7,626 nt of DNA from an uncultured Muribaculum sp. (GCA_910589555.1 CAJUTE010000079.1:1-7626); one strand, 5' to 3'. Positions 1-7,305 are shown, counted from the stretch's first letter. A program made the numbers and translations. Notes: generated by a model from the sequence alone, not told the origin.

Positions 1-359
1 ACCGACACCTGCACGCTCTTACCGTCGGCGGCGATATCGGCGTTATTCAATTCCTCCTCAAGCTGCTTTATGACCATATCGTAGACCTCCTTATACACGT
101 CGATATTGTGTCCATACCACACCATTGATGTGTCGACCTGCTCCTGAGTGACCCCATGACGCATATAAATCGATTGCTTCAACGCCTTCTTTACGGAATC
201 ATTCCTGTAACGCGATCCTTGAAGATCCACCACCCCCTCGCCTTTATGGATATCGGCAAGCAGCGATGCCATTTCCTTTGGTTTTATCACGTGGTCAGGC
301 GTACGGTCACACGACACGCACGCAAGCACAACCGCGGCTATTGCAATCCATCTACTCAT
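1..359 (-). CDS. DUF4296-type lipoprotein, N-terminal part (C-terminus outside window)
   Basis: The first 119 codons of a gene that runs off the left edge. The start is the ATG at 357-359, which overlaps the lspA stop region by 8 nt, so translation is probably coupled. The N-terminus has one Arg, a hydrophobic stretch (residues 5-13) and two possible lipidation cysteines: Cys14 (V-L-A-C, the better lipobox) and Cys17 (followed by Asp-Arg). After it comes the pattern I associate with DUF4296: a K-E-M-A-x-L-L-x-D-I-H segment near residues 28-38, then R-H-G-V-T near 67-71, then a Ser-x-x-W-Y-x-x-N segment, and a helix rich in Glu and Leu. Known: this family sits next to lspA in many Bacteroidales and its function is not established. 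Inferred: an envelope lipoprotein of unknown role. The family call rests on motif recognition only. Confidence 0.8.
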   Translation of the reverse strand, partial: MSRWIAIAAVVLACVSCDRTPDHVIKPKEMASLLADIHKGEGVVDLQGSRYRNDSVKKALKQSIYMRHGVTQEQVDTSMVWYGHNIDVYKEVYDMVIKQLEEELNNADIAADGKSVQVS

Positions 360-1029
360 TGTCATTTTTTGTCGAGGTGTCACTATGGGGCAATTGATGA
401 GCCTGCGATTCGTCGGTCGAATCAACAGGAGCTGACAGATAGCGGGAATAAAACAATATCAGCACGAAAATGCCAACCGTGATTGCGGCATCGGCGATAT
501 TGAATATCGGCTGGAAGAACAGGAAGTACTGACCTCCCACAAAGGGCATCCAGTCAGGCCAGTAAAAGCTGAACAGCGGGAAATATAGCATATCCACAAC
601 CTTGCCGTGGAATAGCGGGGCATAGCCGCCATCGGCGGGAAACATCGTCGCAACTTCCGGCGGATAAGGGTTGTTGAAAATGACTCCATAAAAGACCGAA
701 TCAAATATATTGCCTGCCGCGCCGGCAGTGATCAAGGCACAGCACACGATGTAGCCTGTCTTGATATAAGCGCGGTTGCGGATTCTGATTATGTAATAGA
801 TAAGGAGTGAAACGGCAACTATGCGGAAAAGCGTAAGAAACAACTTACTGCCTAACTCCATTCCGAATGCCATTCCGTTATTTTCGATGAAATAAATGCG
901 GAACCAGTCGGCAATCACAATTTCTTCACCAAGATATAGATGCGTCTTAATCCAGATTTTCACAATCTGGTCTATTAACAGCACTCCCACTATTATCATT
1001 GTGGCGAGCAGTCCTCTCGACAATTTCAT
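352..1029 (-). CDS. lspA: Lipoprotein signal peptidase (signal peptidase II)
   Basis: Inner-membrane aspartyl protease that cleaves the signal peptide from prolipoproteins just before the lipidated cysteine. The 225-residue product shows the family blocks in order: D20-Q near the end of the first membrane segment (about 7-27), E-N-N-G-M-A-F-G at 49-56, G106-N107..D110, V-V-D146 and F-N-I-A-D180. By family knowledge D146 and D180 are the catalytic pair. Four membrane segments fit at about 7-27, 62-82, 91-108 and 174-196. It is longer than the E. coli enzyme (about 164 residues) because of an insert of roughly 25 residues between D110 and V-V-D146 (about 116-141, rich in Pro and aromatic residues) and a polar tail after residue 199. 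I regard both as usual in Bacteroidota. It is third in the ileS operon and overlaps the following lipoprotein gene by 8 nt, an apt pairing of peptidase and substrate. Confidence 0.97.
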   Translation of the reverse strand: MKLSRGLLATMIIVGVLLIDQIVKIWIKTHLYLGEEIVIADWFRIYFIENNGMAFGMELGSKLFLTLFRIVAVSLLIYYIIRIRNRAYIKTGYIVCCALITAGAAGNIFDSVFYGVIFNNPYPPEVATMFPADGGYAPLFHGKVVDMLYFPLFSFYWPDWMPFVGGQYFLFFQPIFNIADAAITVGIFVLILFYSRYLSAPVDSTDESQAHQLPHSDTSTKNDNE

Positions 1030-1188
1030 AATTTGATTTTGAATCCGGTCTGATATATTTTAGAATCGCTCAGGCACACCTGCCCTGAGGCTTTTACATC
1101 AGGAAAGATTGCCGGCATGATGATCCACCACAACCGGCAATCCTGTCTCCTTAGCCAGAGCAAGCCGCTTTCCTAAGCAGCAACCTTA
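1030..1188 (-). other. 159-nt intergenic region between the TraR/DksA-like gene and lspA
   Basis: A second in-frame TAA (1186-1188) directly follows the regulator's stop. The centre of the gap holds a strong inverted repeat (listed separately). Past the stem-loop, a 30-codon ORF on the minus strand (ATG at 1116-1118, TGA at 1026-1028) ends with a 4-nt ATGA overlap onto the lspA start. Its predicted peptide begins M-P-A-I-F-P-D and resembles nothing I know. The frame of the upstream regulator also stays open for 28 codons after the double stop, to a TGA at 1099-1101. Either reading may be chance. No U-rich tract follows the stem on the transcript, so I do not call a terminator. Confidence 0.5.
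1107..1142 (-). repeat. Stem-loop with 9-bp perfect arms upstream of lspA
   Basis: The arms GATTGCCGG (1107-1115) and CCGGCAATC (1134-1142) are exact reverse complements around an 18-nt loop. Beyond a short bulge the stem can extend through a further CAGG/CCTG pairing (outer arms at about 1101-1105 and 1142-1146). On the transcript it falls between the regulator's stop codon and lspA. No T-run follows it, so an RNA processing or stabilising element, or attenuation of lspA expression, fits better than a classical intrinsic terminator. Function is inference. Confidence 0.5.
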
Positions 1189-1572
1189 TTAATGTTTTTT
1201 ATTTCCTTCTTTCGCCTCCACACTCAACGTGGCATGGGGCACTGCGAGCAAGCGTTCCTTAGGGATAAGCTTACCGGTCTGGCGGCATATTCCATAGGTC
1301 TTGTTCTCGATTCTCACCAAAGCAGCCTGCAAGTGCTGGATGAATTTCATCTGGCGTTGGGCAAGTTGACCCGCCTCCTCCTTGCCAAGGGTGCTGGCGC
1401 CCTCTTCAAGAACCTTGAACGTGGGCGAAGTGTCGGCGGTATCATTGCCATCGCTATTCATGACATTAGCTTTCAGCAATTCGTAGTCTCGCTGCGCTTT
1501 TTCAAGCTTCTGCAGAATCACGGTCTTGAATTCCTGAAGCTCCTCATCAGTGTAACGGGTCTTTTCGTTCAT
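1189..1572 (-). CDS. TraR/DksA family transcriptional regulator with degenerate zinc finger
   Basis: A 127-residue protein. The N-terminal half is helical and charged, as in the DksA coiled coil. Between the helices it carries D41-x-x-D44-x-A46, which matches the DxxDxA tip motif that DksA inserts into the RNA polymerase secondary channel. The C-terminal part aligns with the DksA zinc-finger region (Y-G-I-C96-R-Q-T-G, then R-L-x-A-V-P-H-A-T), but only the first of four zinc cysteines is present. The others align to T99, S117 and A120, so zinc binding in the usual way is not expected. I recognise this one-cysteine form as common in Bacteroidota. Inferred role: modulation of RNA polymerase, perhaps with ppGpp. 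It lies 34 nt downstream of ileS with an AT-rich leader, and ends in a tandem TAA TAA. Not called dksA because orthology to E. coli DksA is unproven. Confidence 0.9.
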   Translation of the reverse strand: MNEKTRYTDEELQEFKTVILQKLEKAQRDYELLKANVMNSDGNDTADTSPTFKVLEEGASTLGKEEAGQLAQRQMKFIQHLQAALVRIENKTYGICRQTGKLIPKERLLAVPHATLSVEAKEGNKKH

Positions 1573-1606
1573 AATTATTGTTTTTTATGTTGGGTAAGGG
1601 ATTGGC

Positions 1607-4600
1607 TTACTTGTTCCTCTCTATCACCGCATTCAGTTTTATATCGTCAATATCAAGCACTTCCGGCTCGGCATCCTGCGACAATGGCGCTATCTTGATA
1701 TCGGTAGCAAGCACTTGTGATGATATATATCCTTTAAACGCCTCAATAGCCGCATCGGTTGCGTCATTGGGAGCGAATGTGATAGAAATTTTATCTACAA
1801 TGTCATAATCGCGGTTCTTGCGGATGTTCTGAACACGGTTCACGATCTCACGCGCGATACCCTCCTGACGCAGTTCATCGGAAATGGTGATATCGAGAGC
1901 CACGGTGAGGTTGCCGTCATTAGCAACCTGCCAGCCGGGAATATCCTCCGAAATGATTTCAACATCTCCAAGCTCGACTGTGGCGGGAGTGCCGGCGATA
2001 TCAAATGTGAACTGTCCGTTACGTTCAAGTTCGATTATATCATGCTGCGACATATTGGTCACTTCGGCTGCAAGAGCTTTCATGATCTTGCCATATTTCG
2101 GACCGAGCTTTTTGAAATCGGGCTTAACCTTTTTCACAAGGACACCCTCTTCATTGCCGACAAATTTTATGCCTTTGACATTCACTTCATTGAGCACCAA
2201 CTGAGCCATTGATGAGATCATCTCTTTTTGGTGTTCGTCAAGCACAGGTATCATCAATGTGGCAAGCGGCTGACGCACGCGGATATTCACCTTACGGCGC
2301 AATGCGAGCACCATCGACGTGATATCCTGGGCGAGTTTCATCCTCTCCTCAAGCTGCTTGTCGCTCTCTCCGGCTACCGGGAACAGAGCCAGATGAACCG
2401 ATGTAGCCTTGTCGCCGAGAGTCACCGAAGTGAGGTCAGTGTAAAGGCGGTCGGCGAAGAACGGCGAAATCGGAGCCATGAGCAATGCGATCGTCTCAAG
2501 GCAAGAATACAGGGTCTGATAAGCCGAGAGTTTATCCTGATTCATTTCTCCGCCCCAGAAGCGTTTGCGGTTGAGGCGCACATACCAGTTGCTGAGATTG
2601 TCATTGACAAAATCATTTATGGCGCGGGCAGCCTTGGTGGGCTCGTAATCGTCAAGCGCCTCCTCCACTTCACGGATGAGAGTGGAGAGGAGTGACAGAA
2701 TCCAGCGGTCAATCTCCGGACGCTCAGCCATAGGCACCTGAGGCTGACTGTTGTCAAAGCCGTCGACATTGGCGTAAAGCGCGAAGAATGAATAAGTATT
2801 GTATAGCGTGGAGAAGAGTTTGCGTGAAGTTTCGCGAACACCCTCTGAATCGTACTTCAAATTATCCCATGGCGAAGAATTGGCGATCATGTACCAACGC
2901 AACGGATCGGAACCGAATTCTGCGATAGCCTCAAACGGATTCACGGCATTGCCAAGACGCTTGGACATCTTGTTGCCGAAACGGTCAAGCACAAGTCCAT
3001 TGGAAATCACGGCTTTGTAGGCTACCGAGTCAAACACCATTCCAGCAATGGCATGAAGCGTGAAGAACCAGCCGCGAGTCTGATCCACACCTTCGGCTAT
3101 GAAGTCGGCGGGGAAAAGCTCTCCGGCATCGAATCGGTCCTTATTCTCAAACGGATAGTGGATCTGAGCATAGGGCATTGAGCCTGAGTCAAACCACACG
3201 TCGATAAGGTCAAGCTCACGTTTCATGGGCTCTCCGGTTGAGGACACAAGGATTATGTCGTCCACGTAGGGGCGGTGAAGGTCGATCTTGTCATAATTCT
3301 CCTTGGAATAGTCGCCGGGGATGAATCCTTTATCCTTATAAGGATTGGAAGCCATGATTCCGGCAGCCACCGATTTCTCTATTTCATTGTAAAGCTGCTC
3401 TACGCTTCCTATGCATATCTCCTCTTTGCCATCCTCGGTGCGCCATATAGGCAGCGGAGTGCCCCAATAGCGGCTGCGTGAAAGGTTCCAGTCCTGAAGA
3501 TTCTCAAGCCACTTTCCGAAACGTCCGCTACCGGTTGCCGCCGGCTTCCACTTGATAGTCTCGTTTGCCGACATAAGTTTCTCGCGGGCAGCAGTAGTGC
3601 GGATGAACCAACTGTCAAGAGGATAATAGAGCACGGGCTTGTCAGTGCGCCAGCAGTGAGGATAGTTGTGCACGTGCTTCTCGATCTTGAACGCTTCGCC
3701 GGCATGCTTCATCTCCATGGCGATAACGACATTGAGATCCTCAGCCTTTTCAGCCGCCTTGTCGTCATACTTTCCGCCTTCGTTGAAGCGCGGATCATAA
3801 GCGTTCTTCACATAGTCGCCGGCATGATGTTCATAAAGCTCGACATTCACACAGTGCTTCACAAATTCGGGAGCACACTCGTCGAGAGTGTAATATTTTC
3901 CGGTCAGGTCGACCATCGGGCGAGTTTCGCCGCGCAGGTTTATCATGAACAGCGACGGGATGCCTGCCGCTTTTGCCACACGTGCGTCGTCAGCACCGAA
4001 AGTAGGAGCTATGTGCACGATTCCGGTACCGTCGTCGGTGGTCACGTAATCGCCGCCTATCACACGGAAAGCCTCCGATTCGAGTTCCACAAACTTGTCG
4101 CTGCCCACAGCAAACACGTGATCGGGATGGCTTGCGGCATATTCCTTCACGAATTCCGGAGAATTATCAGTCAATTTCTCGGTAGGCTTCACCCACGGCA
4201 TGAGCTGCTTGTAGGACATTCCCACAAGTTCCGATCCGAGATAAGTGCCCACCACGCGGTAAGGCACAATCTTGTCGCCCGCTTTATATTCTTCGAGCGG
4301 CAAGTTCTCGCCTTCAGCCTTGAAATAGGCGCTCACGCGGTCTTTAGCCATGACGAGTGTGATCTTCTCGCCATTATAAGGATTGTAGGTGCGGATTACG
4401 GCATATTCATATTTCGGTCCCACGCAAAGCGCTGTGTTGGAGGGCAATGTCCACGGAGTAGTGGTCCATGCGATGAAGCACGGTGTTCCCCACCCTTCCA
4501 TTTCCGGCTTTGTGTCGACAGCCTTGAAGATTGCGGTCACGGTGGTGTCCTTGACATCACGGTAGCAACCGGGCTGGTTCAGCTCGTGGGTGCTGAGTCC

Positions 4601-5167
4601 GGTTCCGGCAGCGGGCGAATAGGGCTGAATGGTGTAACCTTTGTAAAGGTAGCCTTTGCCATGAAGCTGCTGTAGCAACCACCACACCGATTCGATGTAA
4701 CGGTTGTCGTAAGTTATATAGGGATCGTTCATGTCAACCCAATAGCCCATTGAGTTGGTGAGGTTCTCCCATTCGCGGGTGTATTTCATCACCTCGCGGC
4801 GGCAAGCGGCATTATAGTCATCAACTGAAATCTTTTTGCCGATATCCTCCTTGGTTATGCCAAGAGCCTTTTCAACGCCAAGCTCCACGGGAAGACCGTG
4901 GGTGTCCCAACCTGCCTTGCGCTTCACGTGGAAGCCCTTCATAGTCTTGTAACGGCAGAAGATATCCTTAATCGTACGAGCCATCACATGGTGAATGCCC
5001 GGCATACCATTGGCGGAAGGGGGACCTTCGTAAAACACAAATGACGGAGCGCCTTCACGCACCTTCATGCTTTGCTCAAATAGATGATCTTTATTCCACT
5101 GTTCAAGCACCTGACGGTTTATGTCGGAGAGATTGAACTTGTCGTACTCATTGAATTTCTTCTTCAT
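1607..5167 (-). CDS. ileS: Isoleucyl-tRNA synthetase, type 2-like with G-x-H-H signature
   Basis: Class I synthetase that charges tRNA-Ile and edits mischarged valine, in the cytoplasm. It has 1186 residues from the ATG at 5165-5167 (M-K-K-K-F-N-E-Y). A frame extension to a TTG at 5221 would cross the promoter element and is rejected. Visible in order: G-P-P-S-A-N-G at 48-54; the HIGH-position motif reading G57-I58-H59-H60; G-W-D-T-H-G-L-P at 86-93; the CP1 editing domain with W-T-T-T-P-W-T at 234-240 and H385-I-A-P-x-x-G-x-D-D394; W-F-D-S-G-S at 658-663; D-Q-T-R-G-W at 695-700; KMSKR at 733-737; and a helical anticodon-binding region from about 818, including S-N-W-Y-V-R at 859-864. The C-terminus ends without a cysteine cluster, so the zinc module of type 1 enzymes is absent. 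These traits mark a type 2 (eukaryote-like) enzyme. The altered HIGH motif predicts strong mupirocin resistance (inference). First gene of the ileS-lspA operon. Confidence 0.98.
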   Translation of the reverse strand: MKKKFNEYDKFNLSDINRQVLEQWNKDHLFEQSMKVREGAPSFVFYEGPPSANGMPGIHHVMARTIKDIFCRYKTMKGFHVKRKAGWDTHGLPVELGVEKALGITKEDIGKKISVDDYNAACRREVMKYTREWENLTNSMGYWVDMNDPYITYDNRYIESVWWLLQQLHGKGYLYKGYTIQPYSPAAGTGLSTHELNQPGCYRDVKDTTVTAIFKAVDTKPEMEGWGTPCFIAWTTTPWTLPSNTALCVGPKYEYAVIRTYNPYNGEKITLVMAKDRVSAYFKAEGENLPLEEYKAGDKIVPYRVVGTYLGSELVGMSYKQLMPWVKPTEKLTDNSPEFVKEYAASHPDHVFAVGSDKFVELESEAFRVIGGDYVTTDDGTGIVHIAPTFGADDARVAKAAGIPSLFMINLRGETRPMVDLTGKYYTLDECAPEFVKHCVNVELYEHHAGDYVKNAYDPRFNEGGKYDDKAAEKAEDLNVVIAMEMKHAGEAFKIEKHVHNYPHCWRTDKPVLYYPLDSWFIRTTAAREKLMSANETIKWKPAATGSGRFGKWLENLQDWNLSRSRYWGTPLPIWRTEDGKEEICIGSVEQLYNEIEKSVAAGIMASNPYKDKGFIPGDYSKENYDKIDLHRPYVDDIILVSSTGEPMKRELDLIDVWFDSGSMPYAQIHYPFENKDRFDAGELFPADFIAEGVDQTRGWFFTLHAIAGMVFDSVAYKAVISNGLVLDRFGNKMSKRLGNAVNPFEAIAEFGSDPLRWYMIANSSPWDNLKYDSEGVRETSRKLFSTLYNTYSFFALYANVDGFDNSQPQVPMAERPEIDRWILSLLSTLIREVEEALDDYEPTKAARAINDFVNDNLSNWYVRLNRKRFWGGEMNQDKLSAYQTLYSCLETIALLMAPISPFFADRLYTDLTSVTLGDKATSVHLALFPVAGESDKQLEERMKLAQDITSMVLALRRKVNIRVRQPLATLMIPVLDEHQKEMISSMAQLVLNEVNVKGIKFVGNEEGVLVKKVKPDFKKLGPKYGKIMKALAAEVTNMSQHDIIELERNGQFTFDIAGTPATVELGDVEIISEDIPGWQVANDGNLTVALDITISDELRQEGIAREIVNRVQNIRKNRDYDIVDKISITFAPNDATDAAIEAFKGYISSQVLATDIKIAPLSQDAEPEVLDIDDIKLNAVIERNK

Positions 5168-5218
5168 CACAATTGACTGATTTATGTTGCTGTAATGTAG
5201 GTTACAAAATAATTTTTG

Positions 5219-5226
5219 CAAAGTTA
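5219..5226 (-). promoter_or_regulatory. Bacteroidota -7 promoter element for ileS
   Basis: Read on the minus strand these bases are TAACTTTG, an exact match to the TAnnTTTG -7 consensus of the primary sigma factor of Bacteroidota. It lies 51 nt upstream of the ileS ATG, which gives a leader of roughly 45 nt. A -33 TTG-type element is not clear at the usual 19-21 nt spacing; only a weak CTG is present there. The position, directly ahead of a housekeeping operon, supports the call. Confidence 0.6.
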
Positions 5227-5263
5227 CAAATTTACACGATAATTCAGCCAGAACACCCTATTA

Positions 5264-5278
5264 AAAGTTTAAAACTTT
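5264..5278. repeat. Short AT-rich palindrome between the transglutaminase-like gene and ileS
   Basis: AAAGTTT (5264-5270) and AAACTTT (5272-5278) form a 7-bp perfect inverted repeat around a single A. As RNA it would be a weak, AT-rich hairpin. As DNA it lies about 40 nt upstream of the ileS -7 element, where an operator or upstream element could sit. I see no GC-rich hairpin that would terminate the upstream gene in this 174-nt gap, which otherwise contains only AT-rich sequence. Confidence 0.35.
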
Positions 5279-5341
5279 CCCCAAAACATAAAACATAACA
5301 TAAATCTATGATTCACAATCCTCCCCTCAGCCTCTATCCAT

Positions 5342-7198
5342 CTACCACCACATCTGCTTGCCCTCCTTCAGTGTGAACGGGCGCTCCTCCTTGCCCCGGG
5401 TGTGGTTGCGGAGCCATAGCACGGCGTTGCGGGGCACGGCATATTCAAGGCGTGATTCGGTCGCTTCGCGCCGTCCCAGCGATTTCCATCCCTCGGCGCC
5501 GTCGTGGTAGAACAGTTCGTAGCTGTCGCCGGGATGGATATAGTTGTCGTCGGTGCGTGGCACGAAATACAACCGGCTTACAGGCTCAGGAAATTCAACC
5601 ACGGCATAGGCGCTGTTTTTAGCCGACACGTGGCAGCTCTCCCACGAGCCGTCGGTGACCGTGGCGGTGATGTCGGTCTCGCCTGTGCCGTCGCTCAGAA
5701 ATGCGCGCGCCGATTCCGGCAGCTTCCGCGCTGTCATGTCATCAGCCCACAGCTCCCCTATTTCAAGCCGTTTGCGCGTATTGGATGTGATCCTCACCTT
5801 GCAGGCTCGCTTGCCGGCGGGGAGGTCGATGCGGAATATGTTGATGCTTGGCGTGTCGTCCACACACCACGTGTGGACGCGTCTGCCGTTGCGGTCCATG
5901 AATTCTATCCGGGTTCCCACGGTGTTCTGAAGGAACAGTTTTGACTTGCGGTAAGGGTATTTGCGGGTTATCTCCACGCTGTCGAGCCCGGCTTCGGGAG
6001 CAAAAGCGCGGTTGCCGCCGCAGGTGAGCGCCGGATAGCCTGCCGGTTCCTGCGAGCGGGTGTCGGGGTTGTAACGTGTAGGGAAATACAGCACGCTGTC
6101 CTCAAGGCAGCCGAATGTAGCCTTTCCGCCATTCACCGGCGCCATGGCTATGGCTTTGAATTCGCGTCCGTTGAACACCGAGAGATACATTTGCCGCTCC
6201 CCGTTCTTGGCGTCGATGGTGATTGACCGGTCGTAGCCGTACTCCTGCGAGGCGTCACGGTAGAGCGGATTGCGGAAAAACGGGTCGGCATCTTCGCCCG
6301 CCTCCGTGTCGCTGTAGGGTGAGAACGCTATTCTGAACACTTTGCCCTTCTTGCGCTGCTCGGGATTGTCCCATGTGGCGGGTTTCTCCCCGAGGTTGAA
6401 TTCCTTGACATGATGCAGCGTGTCGATCACGGCGGTCCAGAAATGCCGGCTGTTGTAGGATGGCGACTCGCGGTAGAAATCGGTGGCAGCGGGTATGCCA
6501 AGGGCGCGGAGCACGTAGAGCGCCAGGTCGCAGTGGTCGCGGCAATATCCCAGCCGATTCTCGAGCAGATAGGTGGCGCCGAGGTGCGGATATGACAGTT
6601 CGGGAAGTGTCCTCACTTTCTTTCCTCGCAGATGCGTCAGCATGAGCCGGGCGGCTTCCACCGGGTCGTCAACATCGCTGCACAGCGAGTCGTAGGCTGC
6701 CGAGTATGCCTTCAGGCAGTCGCCGCGCCAGTTTTCAAGCGGCTCGTCGGCTATGCGGTATGGCAGCACGTATTGGCAAAACTCGTCAAGAGTGTAGTGC
6801 TTAGCCCATGGACGCGACCGCCATGTGTCGACCGCGAGATTCACATTCTCCACAAGCATCTCAGCCTTCAGCCGCTCTATGTCGCGAGCCTCGGGCACGC
6901 CATAAAGGTCGGTCATCTTCCATCCGCGCAGCTCTTCTCCCGCCATTCTCTCCTTCACGAGCCTACGCTTCAGCGAGTCAAGCCCGGGGCTGCGATAGGA
7001 ATGGTAGTTGACCGAGGCTACTATCAGCCGCTCCATCGCCACCTCCTTCAGCGAGTCGCCCCTCACGCTCTCCATGGCAGCGACAAGCTCCTGCCGGTTG
7101 TCGCCCGCGAGCTCCAGCGCAAGCTCCAACGGAGTGTGTGAACAACCGGCAAGGAACCATGCGCCTATTACCGCTATTTTAAACCGGAAAAATTTCAT
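5342..7198 (-). CDS. Transglutaminase-like domain lipoprotein
   Basis: A 618-residue predicted lipoprotein. A basic, hydrophobic N-terminus ends in the lipobox L16-A-G-C19, so it is exported and lipid-anchored, a likely substrate of the LspA encoded downstream. Residues 20-180 are mostly helical. The transglutaminase-like core is at about 180-275: R-L-G-Y-C219-R-D-H-C-D, then L-R-A-L-G-I-P at 230-236, then S-R-H252-F-W. Cys219 and His252 fit the catalytic Cys and His of the superfamily. The usual third acid is unclear: E-F-N268 sits where an Asp is expected. From about 330 on it is beta-rich. The last 110 residues, with Y-I-H-P-G-D-S-Y-E-L-F-Y at 553-564, L-W-L-R-N at 594-598 and a terminal G-K-Q-M-W-W, resemble a C-terminal module I recognise from Bacteroidales surface proteins. 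Role unknown: proteolysis, deglycosylation or cross-linking at the cell surface are all possible. It is visibly more GC-rich than ileS, with no close operon partner. Confidence 0.85.
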   Translation of the reverse strand: MKFFRFKIAVIGAWFLAGCSHTPLELALELAGDNRQELVAAMESVRGDSLKEVAMERLIVASVNYHSYRSPGLDSLKRRLVKERMAGEELRGWKMTDLYGVPEARDIERLKAEMLVENVNLAVDTWRSRPWAKHYTLDEFCQYVLPYRIADEPLENWRGDCLKAYSAAYDSLCSDVDDPVEAARLMLTHLRGKKVRTLPELSYPHLGATYLLENRLGYCRDHCDLALYVLRALGIPAATDFYRESPSYNSRHFWTAVIDTLHHVKEFNLGEKPATWDNPEQRKKGKVFRIAFSPYSDTEAGEDADPFFRNPLYRDASQEYGYDRSITIDAKNGERQMYLSVFNGREFKAIAMAPVNGGKATFGCLEDSVLYFPTRYNPDTRSQEPAGYPALTCGGNRAFAPEAGLDSVEITRKYPYRKSKLFLQNTVGTRIEFMDRNGRRVHTWCVDDTPSINIFRIDLPAGKRACKVRITSNTRKRLEIGELWADDMTARKLPESARAFLSDGTGETDITATVTDGSWESCHVSAKNSAYAVVEFPEPVSRLYFVPRTDDNYIHPGDSYELFYHDGAEGWKSLGRREATESRLEYAVPRNAVLWLRNHTRGKEERPFTLKEGKQMWW

Positions 7199-7248
7199 AA
7201 TCGGAAAATATTTTATTTCATTTCAATATGATAATATCGTTGTCACGT

Positions 7249-7296
7249 GAATCACAATCGGAGTTGTCTCGTAGGGTTCGCCACCTGTGGCGACCT
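7249..7296 (+). repeat. REP-like palindromic repeat, copy 1 (direct)
   Basis: A 48-bp unit whose last 26 bp (7271-7296) are the core. The core begins GTAGGG and contains the inverted arms TCGCCAC/GTGGCGA around a CT loop. AGG before and CCT after can extend the hairpin past a GT bulge. It matches copy 2 at 42 of 48 positions with no gaps, and all six differences are transitions. Confidence 0.85.
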
Positions 7297-7305
7297 AATT
7301 AACCT

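Noticed and set aside
156..482. 108-codon plus-strand frame
   Set aside because: It is antisense to the lipoprotein gene and the end of lspA, with no recognisable protein features.
3656..4675. 339-codon open frame on the plus strand
   Set aside because: It is antisense to the well-supported ileS gene, its translation is rich in His and Ser with no known motif, and long antisense frames arise from codon bias in such genes.
5168..5221. 18-codon N-terminal extension of ileS
   Set aside because: It would need a TTG start inside the -7 promoter element. The ATG at 5167 begins the M-K-K-K-F-N-E-Y sequence expected for this family.
5227..5341. Intrinsic terminator after the transglutaminase-like gene
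   Set aside because: Only a weak AT-rich palindrome is present, with no GC-rich stem followed by a T-run.
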